Part shown: piece by piece, positions 25,679-33,481 of the stretch | How the letters are laid out: the number at the start of each line of letters is the position of its first letter | Position numbering within the stretch: position 1 is the stretch's first letter | Assembly (NCBI RefSeq): GCF_008806955.1 | Contig: NZ_CP031727.1 | Span: 930,001-994,000, forward strand | Direction of reading: 5' to 3' | Origin: Cellvibrio sp. KY-YJ-3 | GTDB lineage: Bacteria; Pseudomonadota; Gammaproteobacteria; Pseudomonadales; Cellvibrionaceae | Length of the DNA stretch: 64,000 bases | The notes under the pieces: generated by a model | Database searches by the model: none | Told to the model about the DNA's origin: nothing | The model's input: only the letters and a program-made list of their open reading frames with translations | Translations under genes and position numbers: made by a program

Positions 25679-26752
25679 ATGAGTGACCTGGACATTCAAG
25701 CGCGCTTTCAACTTGCATGGCCGGGCTTTGCGCTGGATGTGGATCTGGAATTGCCCGGGCGCGGCGTTACCGCATTGTTTGGTGTATCCGGCTCCGGTAA
25801 AACCACATTGTTGCGCTGTATCGCCGGGCTGGAGCGCGCGCCGCAGGGCCGGTTGGTGGTGGATGGCGACATCTGGCAAAGCGACCAACAATGGCTGCCG
25901 ACCCATAAACGCCCGCTCGGTTATGTATTTCAGGAGGCCAGTCTTTTTGCCCACCTTTCGGTGCAAGACAATCTCCGCTACGGCCTACGGCGCACTAGCG
26001 GCGCAGCGCACACCAGTTTGGATCAAGCCATCGAACTACTCGGTATCGGCCATCTTTTGAACCGCAACCCGGATTTACTCTCCGGCGGCGAACGCCAGCG
26101 AGTTGCCATCGCCCGCGCCCTGGCGGTCAGCCCCCGTTTGCTGCTGATGGATGAACCCCTCGCCGCGCTCGACCTGCAGCGCAAGCGGGAGATTTTCCCC
26201 TACCTTGAACGCCTGCACCGCGAGCTGGACATACCGGTGCTCTATGTCACCCATTCACCCGAAGAGCTGACGCGGCTGGCGGATCATTTGGTGGTGATGG
26301 AAAACGGTCGCGCCATCGCCAGCGGTAATTTGGGCGAAACCCTCGCACGGCTCGATTTGCCGATCCAATTAGGTGAGGACGCAGGGGTGATTATCGAGGC
26401 GACTATCGGCGCTGTGGATAGCCAATGGCACCTGGCGCGGGTGGATTTTGCCGGCGGCAGCCTCTGGGCGAAAGATCAGGGTTTGGCGGTGGGAACATCG
26501 GTGCGGGTGCGTGTACTCGCCCGCGATGTGAGTTTGGCTAACCATCCAACCCAAAGTAGCATCCAAAACCAGTTAGCCGGTCATGTGGATGCGCTTGGCG
26601 ATGACGAACACCCCGGCTTGGCGCTGGTGCGCGTGCGCATTGGCGAGACTATTGTGCTCGCCCGCCTGACCAAACGCGCCGTGGCGACACTCGGTGTGAC
26701 TGTGGGTAAAGCCTGCTGGGTGCAGATTAAATCGGTGGCGCTGTTGCAGTAA
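25679..26752 (+). CDS. modC: Molybdate ABC transporter ATPase ModC
   Basis: A 357-residue ATPase: Walker A GVSGSGKTTLL (about residues 36-46), signature LLSGGERQRVAIARAL and Walker B LLLMDEPLAALD, followed by the switch histidine in LYVTHS. Residues from about 290 form a molybdate-binding (TOBE/Mop) domain, HVDALGDDEHPGLALVRVRI, which in ModC proteins can bind oxyanion and inhibit the ATPase. It ends 9 bp before the convergent arsO-like gene. Confidence 0.95.
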   Translation: MSDLDIQARFQLAWPGFALDVDLELPGRGVTALFGVSGSGKTTLLRCIAGLERAPQGRLVVDGDIWQSDQQWLPTHKRPLGYVFQEASLFAHLSVQDNLRYGLRRTSGAAHTSLDQAIELLGIGHLLNRNPDLLSGGERQRVAIARALAVSPRLLLMDEPLAALDLQRKREIFPYLERLHRELDIPVLYVTHSPEELTRLADHLVVMENGRAIASGNLGETLARLDLPIQLGEDAGVIIEATIGAVDSQWHLARVDFAGGSLWAKDQGLAVGTSVRVRVLARDVSLANHPTQSSIQNQLAGHVDALGDDEHPGLALVRVRIGETIVLARLTKRAVATLGVTVGKACWVQIKSVALLQ

Positions 26753-26761
26753 CTACAACCG

Positions 26762-27883
<1,122 letters not shown>

Positions 27884-27907
27884 TCAGTAAGTATTCTGCT
27901 TGCCAAT

Positions 27908-27943
27908 ATATATGCACAACCATATATTCGTACAACCATATAT
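27908..27943. promoter_or_regulatory. Candidate ArsR operator between arsO and arsR
   Basis: A perfect dyad ATATATG-CACAAC-CATATAT (27908-27927) is followed by a second half-site CATATAT (27937-27943); ACAACCATATAT occurs twice as a direct repeat. ArsR/SmtB proteins bind AT-rich 12-2-12-like dyads overlapping their own promoter. The location 17 bp before the arsR start and between divergent ars genes supports the call. Confidence 0.65.
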
Positions 27944-27959
27944 ACGGCTAGTTTGATCT

Positions 27960-28304
27960 ATGTCTGAATTTACTCCCGATTCCCTGTGTAAAACCCTCGC
28001 TGATCCAACCCGCGCGCGCATTGTGTTGCTGGTCGCACGCGAAAAAGAGTTGTGCGTCTGCGAACTCACCTGCGCGCTCGATGAAATCCAACCCAAAATT
28101 TCCCGCCACTTGGCGCTGTTGCGTGAATCCGGTTTATTGGCGGATCGTCGCCAAGGTCAGTGGGTGTATTACCGTTTGCACCCGGACTTGCCTAATTGGG
28201 TTACCAAAACGTTAAAGACGATGCTCGCTGCGAATCAGGATTGGCTGCAAGAAAATCATCAGCGGTTGTGCGCAATGGAAGATCGGCCGAACCGCTGCTG
28301 TTAA
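27960..28304 (+). CDS. arsR: Arsenic-responsive repressor ArsR
   Basis: A 114-residue winged-helix repressor of the ArsR/SmtB family. The metal-binding sequence ELCVCELTCAL has Cys32 and Cys34, with Cys38 as a possible third ligand, the arrangement of classical As(III)-sensing ArsR proteins. Recognition helix KISRHLALLRESGLL follows, and the C-terminus ends in NRCC. The ATG at 27960 lacks a good Shine-Dalgarno sequence, so the transcript may be near-leaderless. It leads a cluster with a GAPDH and arsJ and faces arsO. Repression released by arsenite is expected from the family. Confidence 0.92.
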   Translation: MSEFTPDSLCKTLADPTRARIVLLVAREKELCVCELTCALDEIQPKISRHLALLRESGLLADRRQGQWVYYRLHPDLPNWVTKTLKTMLAANQDWLQENHQRLCAMEDRPNRCC

Positions 28305-28343
28305 ACAATCATCATCAAAATAAATATTTTTGCGAGAAAGAAC

Positions 28344-29351
28344 ATGAAAAAAATCAAAATCGGTATCAATGGTTTCGGTCGCATTGGTCGTTTGGCATTG
28401 CGCGCGAGTTGGCATTGGCCGGAGTTTGAATTTGTACAAATTAATGATCCGGCAGGCGATGCCGCTACTTTTGCGCATTTATTAAAATTCGATTCGGTGC
28501 AAGGCCAATGGACACCAGAAACGGGTGCGGATGAAAATGCCATTTATATTGATGGCAAACCCATCAAATTTACGCGCAATAAAACCATCGCCGAAACCGA
28601 TTGGCGCGCTTGCGATCTGGTTATTGAAGCCAGCGGCAAAATGCGTGAAGTAAAGTTACTGCAAGCTTATTTGGATCAAGGTGTAAAACGTGTCGTGGTG
28701 AGTGCACCGGTCAAAGAGCCGGGTGTATTAAATGTAGTGATGGGGGTGAATCACCATTTGTTTGATCCGGCTACACATCGCATAGTCACCGCTGCCTCTT
28801 GCACCACTAACTGTTTGGCACCGGTGGTAAAAGTGATTCACGAACAACTCGGGATTAAACACGGCGCCATCACCACCATTCACGATCTAACCAATACCCA
28901 ATCGATTCTGGATCAGCCGCATAAAGATCTGCGCCGTGCGCGCGCCTCCCACTCAAATTTAATTCCCACCAGCACCGGTTCCGCGACTGCCATTGCGGAA
29001 ATATTTCCGGAGTTGCGCGGCAAATTAAATGGCCATGCGGTGCGCGTCCCGCTTGCAACCGGCTCACTCACGGATTGTGTGTTTGAAGTGAACCGCGCCA
29101 CCAGTGTGGACGAGGTGAATGCATTGTTAAAAACGGCGAGTGAAACTTATTTGAAAGATATTTTGGGTTATGAAACACGCCCGCTGGTATCCAGCGATTT
29201 TTGTGGCAACCCGCTGTCATCGATTGTGGATGCGCTCTCCACTATGGTGGTGAATGACACACTGGTGAAAATTTATGCCTGGTATGACAACGAATGGGGT
29301 TACGCCAATCGCACGGTGGAATTGGCAAAATTGGTTGGTTTGGAAAATTAA
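28344..29351 (+). CDS. ArsJ-associated glyceraldehyde-3-phosphate dehydrogenase
   Basis: A 335-residue GAPDH: NAD motif [15 protein letters not shown] at residues 8-22, catalytic ASCTTNC with Cys153, and [11 protein letters not shown] at the C-terminal end. It lies between arsR and arsJ. In ArsJ systems this GAPDH uses arsenate in place of phosphate to make 1-arseno-3-phosphoglycerate, which ArsJ exports before it hydrolyses outside. The position, rather than the sequence alone, marks it as the arsenate-detoxifying copy and not the central glycolytic enzyme, which should be encoded elsewhere. Confidence 0.92.
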   Translation: MKKIKIGINGFGRIGRLALRASWHWPEFEFVQINDPAGDAATFAHLLKFDSVQGQWTPETGADENAIYIDGKPIKFTRNKTIAETDWRACDLVIEASGKMREVKLLQAYLDQGVKRVVVSAPVKEPGVLNVVMGVNHHLFDPATHRIVTAASCTTNCLAPVVKVIHEQLGIKHGAITTIHDLTNTQSILDQPHKDLRRARASHSNLIPTSTGSATAIAEIFPELRGKLNGHAVRVPLATGSLTDCVFEVNRATSVDEVNALLKTASETYLKDILGYETRPLVSSDFCGNPLSSIVDALSTMVVNDTLVKIYAWYDNEWGYANRTVELAKLVGLEN

Positions 29352-29428
29352 CGTTATCGTTTGCAATAAGATCGCGTGTTGGGCATCGCTGCGCTCAGCA
29401 CCAACCTACAAGCACCTTGTGAGCTAGC

Positions 29429-30664
29429 ATGAATCAATCATCAGCCATAAAACAATACGCACTTGTCACCGGCAATTACTGGGCATTTACGCTTACCGAC
29501 GGCGCGCTGCGCATGTTGGTGGTGTTGCACTTTCATCAACTCGGTTACAGCCCGCTGCAAATTGCGGGGCTGTTTTTGTTTTATGAAATTTTTGGTGTAG
29601 TCACTAATTTAGTGGGTGGTTATTTAGGCGCGCGTATTGGTTTGAATCGCACCATGAATATTGGTTTGGCTTTGCAGGTGATGGCGCTGGCGTTACTCGC
29701 GGTGCCCAGTCAGTGGCTAACGGTGCCCTTGGTGATGGGCGCGCAGGCGCTGTCGGGCATTGCGAAAGATCTGAATAAAATGAGCGCTAAAAGTGCGATC
29801 AAACAATTGGTACCGGGCGATCAGCAGGGTGCGTTATTTAAATGGATCGCACTGCTTACCGGATCTAAAAACGCCCTGAAAGGTGTAGGTTTTTTTCTGG
29901 GCGGCGCACTCTTGGCTGCGGTGGGTTTTAACACAGCAGTCATTTTAATGGCAGCTGTGCTGGCACTGGTTTGGCTGATGAGTGTCATTTTGCTGCAACA
30001 GGATCTAGGCAAAGCGAAAAATAAACCAAAATTTAATGAGCTATTTTCCAAAAGCCGCGCGATCAATATTTTATCCGCCGCGCGGTTATTTTTATTTGGC
30101 GCACGCGATATTTGGTTTGTAGTCGCCCTACCGGTTTTTTTAAGCAGCCAATTGCAATGGGATTTTTGGCAGACCGGCGGTTTTCTTGCCAGCTGGGTGA
30201 TTGGTTACGGCATAGTGCAATCCATAGCGCCAATGGTCTTGCGAACGAAAACCGGCGCAGCACCCGGTGGCGGTGCTGCATTGCTCTGGGCGATTTTACT
30301 GGCGTTAGTAACCGCCTTTTTGGCGCTGGCTTTGAGCTATGCTGGATCGTCCAATAATTTACTAAGCAATCTGTCAGTTACTAGCGTGTTAATCAGCGGA
30401 TTGATCGTGTTTGGCATTGTGTTTGCGATTAACTCATCGCTGCACTCCTATTTAATTGTCAGCTACGCTAAAGACGATGGCGTTTCGCTCGATGTCGGCT
30501 TTTATTACATGGCCAATGCGCTTGGGCGTTTGCTGGGAACCCTGCTCTCGGGTTGGGTTTATCAAGCCGCAGGATTAGCCGCTTGTCTGTGGATCTCTGC
30601 TGCTTTTTTATTGCTGGTTAGCTGCATCTCGGTATTTTTGCCTAAAAGCCATAATCATCACTAA
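29429..30664 (+). CDS. arsJ: ArsJ organoarsenical (1-arseno-3-phosphoglycerate) exporter
   Basis: A 411-residue MFS protein with 12 transmembrane segments. The sequence AVTGNYWAFTLTDGALRMLV-like start (here ALVTGNYWAFTLTDGALRML) and the SGIAKDLNKMSAKSAIKQL region with its GDQQGALFKWIALLTGSKNA continuation are characteristic of ArsJ. Together with the adjacent GAPDH it provides resistance to arsenate but not to arsenite. It starts 77 bp after the GAPDH stop, across a small GC-rich hairpin. The downstream channel gene follows after 31 bp. Confidence 0.92.
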   Translation: MNQSSAIKQYALVTGNYWAFTLTDGALRMLVVLHFHQLGYSPLQIAGLFLFYEIFGVVTNLVGGYLGARIGLNRTMNIGLALQVMALALLAVPSQWLTVPLVMGAQALSGIAKDLNKMSAKSAIKQLVPGDQQGALFKWIALLTGSKNALKGVGFFLGGALLAAVGFNTAVILMAAVLALVWLMSVILLQQDLGKAKNKPKFNELFSKSRAINILSAARLFLFGARDIWFVVALPVFLSSQLQWDFWQTGGFLASWVIGYGIVQSIAPMVLRTKTGAAPGGGAALLWAILLALVTAFLALALSYAGSSNNLLSNLSVTSVLISGLIVFGIVFAINSSLHSYLIVSYAKDDGVSLDVGFYYMANALGRLLGTLLSGWVYQAAGLAACLWISAAFLLLVSCISVFLPKSHNHH

Positions 30665-30695
30665 CTGCCTAGCGGCGGTGCAAAAAAGGTTAGCT

Positions 30696-31151
30696 ATGTT
30701 GCTCTCGATTCTATTGATACTGCTATTAGTGGTGATTTGTGTGCTTATTCATTTTGAAGCGCTGAATTTATTAACCAATGCAATTCCCAAAATAAAAGCG
30801 TCGCCACGCCTGAGTATTTTGCTCGGTATTTTGGGTTGTTTTGGTGCGCACTTATTGGAAATTACCATTTTTGCGGGTGGCTTTTATTTTTTTATTCATC
30901 AGGAAGACCTCGGCAGTTTGCTGGGCGGTGATATTCAAGGCCACGGCTTGTTTGGTACACCCAGCACCGGGTTTGTTGATAGCCTGTATTTTTCGCTCAC
31001 CTGTTACACATCGCTGGGTTTTGGCGATTTGGCGCCCACCGGCTGGCTGCGTTTTTTAGCCGGTATTGAAGCCTTAACCGGTTTGTTGCTGATTGCCTGG
31101 ACTGCCTCGTTTATGTATTTGGAAATGCAAAAACATTGGAAAGTGAAGTAG
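30696..31151 (+). CDS. Small potassium-channel-like membrane protein
   Basis: A 151-residue protein with two or three N-terminal hydrophobic segments and a two-helix pore (Ion_trans_2-like) at about residues 85-145. The pore loop SLTCYTSLGFGDLAPTG corresponds to the K+ selectivity filter with GFGD in place of GYGD, a substitution seen in other K+ channels. No regulatory RCK or cyclic-nucleotide domain is present. The start at ATG 30696 has AAAAGGT upstream; the GTG at 30678 is an alternative. It is 31 bp after arsJ and may be part of the same transcript; a connection with arsenic is unproven. Confidence 0.78.
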   Translation: MLLSILLILLLVVICVLIHFEALNLLTNAIPKIKASPRLSILLGILGCFGAHLLEITIFAGGFYFFIHQEDLGSLLGGDIQGHGLFGTPSTGFVDSLYFSLTCYTSLGFGDLAPTGWLRFLAGIEALTGLLLIAWTASFMYLEMQKHWKVK

Positions 31152-31201
31152 TTTAAAAAACGTTTTCTATTTCTGGTGCGGATTAATCAGTGAGATAAAT
31201 C

Positions 31202-32476
31202 ATGAGCGATAAAAAAACCTGCAGCACCAATTGTGAATCCGCCGCCGAGTTATTAAATCGCGCTTGTTATTGTAAAACCCTGAAGCGCGATGAGCTGCTG
31301 GCGAGTTTGCAAGCGCAAGCATTGCCGACTGAAGTGCTGCAACATCACCAACAATTATTTTCCCACACTGCCGTGTTTATCTCTCCCGCGCAATGGCAGC
31401 AGCTGCAATTGCTGGTGCAGACAATTATGCGTGTTACCGCGTTGACCACTTATCAACAAGCCGCATTAATCAATGCGCCTGCCATCGCACAAAAGTCAAC
31501 ACCCGTCTCTGGCGTGTTTATGGGGTTTGATTTCCATTTCAATGAGACTGGGCCGCAGATTATTGAAATCAATACCAACGCTGGCGGTGGTTTTTTAAAT
31601 GCAGCACTACTCAGTGCACAAACTGCCTGTTGCAATGCCGCTGGTGCGCTGCCGGTATTGCTGCCGCCGCAGTTGGATGCCGAATTTGTCGCCATGTTTT
31701 TACAAGAGTGGCAGCTGGCGCGCGGCGAGCAACCATTGCGCTGTATTGCCATAGTGGATGAAAACCCCAGTGCGCAATTTTTGTATCCGGAATTTTTGTT
31801 GGCGCAAGCGGTGTTTGAACGCGCAGGCATTAAAACCCTGATTGTCGACCCGCAAGAATTAACATGGGTTGATGGCGAATTGTTTTATCAACAACAAGTG
31901 ATTGATCTGGTTTACAACCGCCTCACGGATTTTTCACTCGCACAGCCAAGCAACCTGGTTTTGCGCAACGCCTATGAGCACAATGCCACAGTGCTTACCC
32001 CCAATCCCCATCACCACGCGCTTTATGCCGATAAACGCAATCTAGCCTTACTTAGTGATGAAACAAAACTCAACGAATTCGGTGCAGATCCTGAGGATAT
32101 AAAAACCCTGCTCGCGGGAATTCCCCGCACCCAGTTAGTCAGCGCTGACAATGCAGAAAATTTATGGCAGCAGCGCAAACAGTTATTTTTTAAACCCGCC
32201 AGCGGTTACGGCAGCAAAGCCGCTTATCGCGGCGACAAAATTACCAAACGTGTATGGGAGGAAATTTTGCAGGGCGATTATGTTGCGCAATTGCAGGTGC
32301 CGCCCAGCGAGCGTGGCATTCTGGTGGACGAAGAAAAAACCGCATTAAAAATGGATATTCGCGCCTATGTGTATGAAGGAAAAATCCAACTGCTCGCCGC
32401 GCGTTTATACCAAGGCCAAACCACCAACTTCCGCACTCAAGGCGGCGGTTTTGCACCGGTGTTTGTAGCGGGATAA
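31202..32476 (+). CDS. ATP-grasp-like protein with Cys-rich N-terminus
   Basis: A 424-residue cytoplasmic protein. The N-terminus has four cysteines in 18 residues (Cys7, Cys11, Cys22, Cys24). The central sequence FNETGPQIIEINTNAGGGFL and the C-terminal KPASGYGSKAAYRG and TALKMDIRAYVYEGKIQLL segments resemble ATP-grasp ligases of the glutathionylspermidine-synthase type: a Lys- and Gly-rich loop for ATP, then acidic metal ligands. Such enzymes join a carboxylate to an amine or thiol. It follows the channel gene by 50 bp in the ars cluster. No substrate is known. A thiol-compound ligase acting on arsenic is only a guess. Confidence 0.65.
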   Translation: MSDKKTCSTNCESAAELLNRACYCKTLKRDELLASLQAQALPTEVLQHHQQLFSHTAVFISPAQWQQLQLLVQTIMRVTALTTYQQAALINAPAIAQKSTPVSGVFMGFDFHFNETGPQIIEINTNAGGGFLNAALLSAQTACCNAAGALPVLLPPQLDAEFVAMFLQEWQLARGEQPLRCIAIVDENPSAQFLYPEFLLAQAVFERAGIKTLIVDPQELTWVDGELFYQQQVIDLVYNRLTDFSLAQPSNLVLRNAYEHNATVLTPNPHHHALYADKRNLALLSDETKLNEFGADPEDIKTLLAGIPRTQLVSADNAENLWQQRKQLFFKPASGYGSKAAYRGDKITKRVWEEILQGDYVAQLQVPPSERGILVDEEKTALKMDIRAYVYEGKIQLLAARLYQGQTTNFRTQGGGFAPVFVAG

Positions 32477-32492
32477 AGGCGTTATCAATGGT

Positions 32493-32521
32493 AAAAAAGG
32501 CGCACTCAGTAGCGAGTGCGC
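32493..32521 (-). terminator. Terminator-like hairpin (minus strand)
   Basis: The stem GCGCACTC / GAGTGCGC (32500-32521) with a 6-nt loop is followed on the minus strand by CTTTTTTAC. It lies 60 bp past the end of the small minus-strand gene at 32583 and also just after the ATP-grasp-like gene, so it may stop transcripts from both sides. Confidence 0.7.
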
Positions 32522-32582
32522 AAAATGGCTGCACGGGTTTAGCTGTAGTCTTAACTAGCGTTACAACGACAGACTAAAATCA

Positions 32583-32684
32583 TTAACTGCTCAGTATCGA
32601 TTTATTAGCGCGCTTATCTTTTTTATCGCGTCGTTTATCTTTCAATGATTTTTGCGGTTCTTTTTTTACTTTCTCTTTTGACAT
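32583..32684 (-). CDS. Tiny lysine-rich protein (33 aa)
   Basis: An ATG-initiated 33-residue reading frame preceded by a good AGGAG site 8 bases upstream. The product is strongly basic, starts MSKEKVKKEPQKSLKDKR and ends NKSILSS. It has no hydrophobic segment. A minus-strand terminator-like hairpin follows. The ribosome-binding site, the fitting terminator and the biased composition support a real gene; similar tiny Lys-rich proteins are annotated in pseudomonads, but I cannot confirm homology. A nucleic-acid-binding role is possible from charge alone. Confidence 0.55.
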   Translation of the reverse strand: MSKEKVKKEPQKSLKDKRRDKKDKRANKSILSS

Positions 32685-32840
32685 GCTGTGTACTCCTGAT
32701 CAGTAGTACTTCTGCGCCTATTGCCGCTGAATTATTTGCAGAAGCTTGCGCTTAGCTATTTCGCTGAAGCATTACTTACAGCGAGCGGCAGTGTGCAACA
32801 TGCATAAGTAATTACCCCTCTCGTTGCTGATTAAAAACTA

Positions 32841-33224
32841 TTAATGCTCAATACGAATAACGCGGAATATCGCCATTCGACCGAATATTTTTATATCAAT
32901 CACATCACCCGGCCTGCGGCCAATCAGTTGTCGCCCCAAAGGTGAGAAACAGGAGATAAAACCCTTCTCAGGATTACTGTCCCGTGGATTAGTTAACACC
33001 AGTGTGATGATTTCTTTTTCCTGCACATCAAACACTGTGACTTTATGCCCGATAGTAATCCGCCGCGTGTAAGCGCCCATGCCCGCAGCACTTTGTTCCA
33101 GCGTGGTAAACAGCGTCGATAATTCGACCGCGTTTAAACTCATACTCCAAGGGAGATGCAAATAGTGTTGACGAGCACAATCGCTCAGCCGTTTTTTCAA
33201 ACGATTGAAGTATTGGGTGGACAA
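32841..33224 (-). CDS. GreA/GreB-C-terminal-domain protein (Rnk-like)
   Basis: A 127-residue protein with a short N-terminal helical part and the GreA/GreB C-terminal FKBP-like domain at about 45-125: VELSTLFTTLEQ, then ITIGHKVTVFD, FISCFSPLGRQLIGRRPGD and a final IDIKIFG. The size fits Rnk and related regulators that bind RNA polymerase but lack the long Gre coiled coil. The start is read as TTG at 33224 because GGAG lies 7 bases before it; the frame extends to 33242 without an adequate site. Rnk-type proteins influence nucleoside diphosphate kinase levels in Pseudomonas; the role here is uncertain. Confidence 0.8.
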   Translation of the reverse strand: MSTQYFNRLKKRLSDCARQHYLHLPWSMSLNAVELSTLFTTLEQSAAGMGAYTRRITIGHKVTVFDVQEKEIITLVLTNPRDSNPEKGFISCFSPLGRQLIGRRPGDVIDIKIFGRMAIFRVIRIEH

Positions 33225-33481
33225 TTTATTTCTCCAGCACAATAAAATAACAACTCAAAACATAAAAAATGCTTTAAGTGAATTTAATCAAATGGAAATA
33301 AAAAAATAGACGAGCGCAATAACCGCTCGATTAGAGGGGAAAGGCGAGAGAAACTCTTTTAAGGATGAAACGCAGTAAAGAAAACATAATTTCAGTAACA
33401 AAAATAAATTCGACAAGGCCAATCATAGCCCCGATAAAATTTAAGTCAACCGCAAAAAATTTTCAAAAAACAAAAGCGTAT
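33225..33481. other. AT-rich intergenic region
   Basis: A 257-bp stretch, markedly richer in A+T than its surroundings. No reading frame with a plausible start was seen. It separates two minus-strand genes and may hold the promoter of the GreA-like gene (33225 side), but no clear -35/-10 pair was recognised. Confidence 0.5.

Noticed and set aside
29378-29405. GTTGGGC ... GCACCAAC hairpin between GAPDH and arsJ, and a similar one at 42240-42279 after czcA
   Set aside because: Stems are only 5-7 bp with long loops and no T-run. Similar short elements are common between genes, and I could not show that the two belong to one repeat family.
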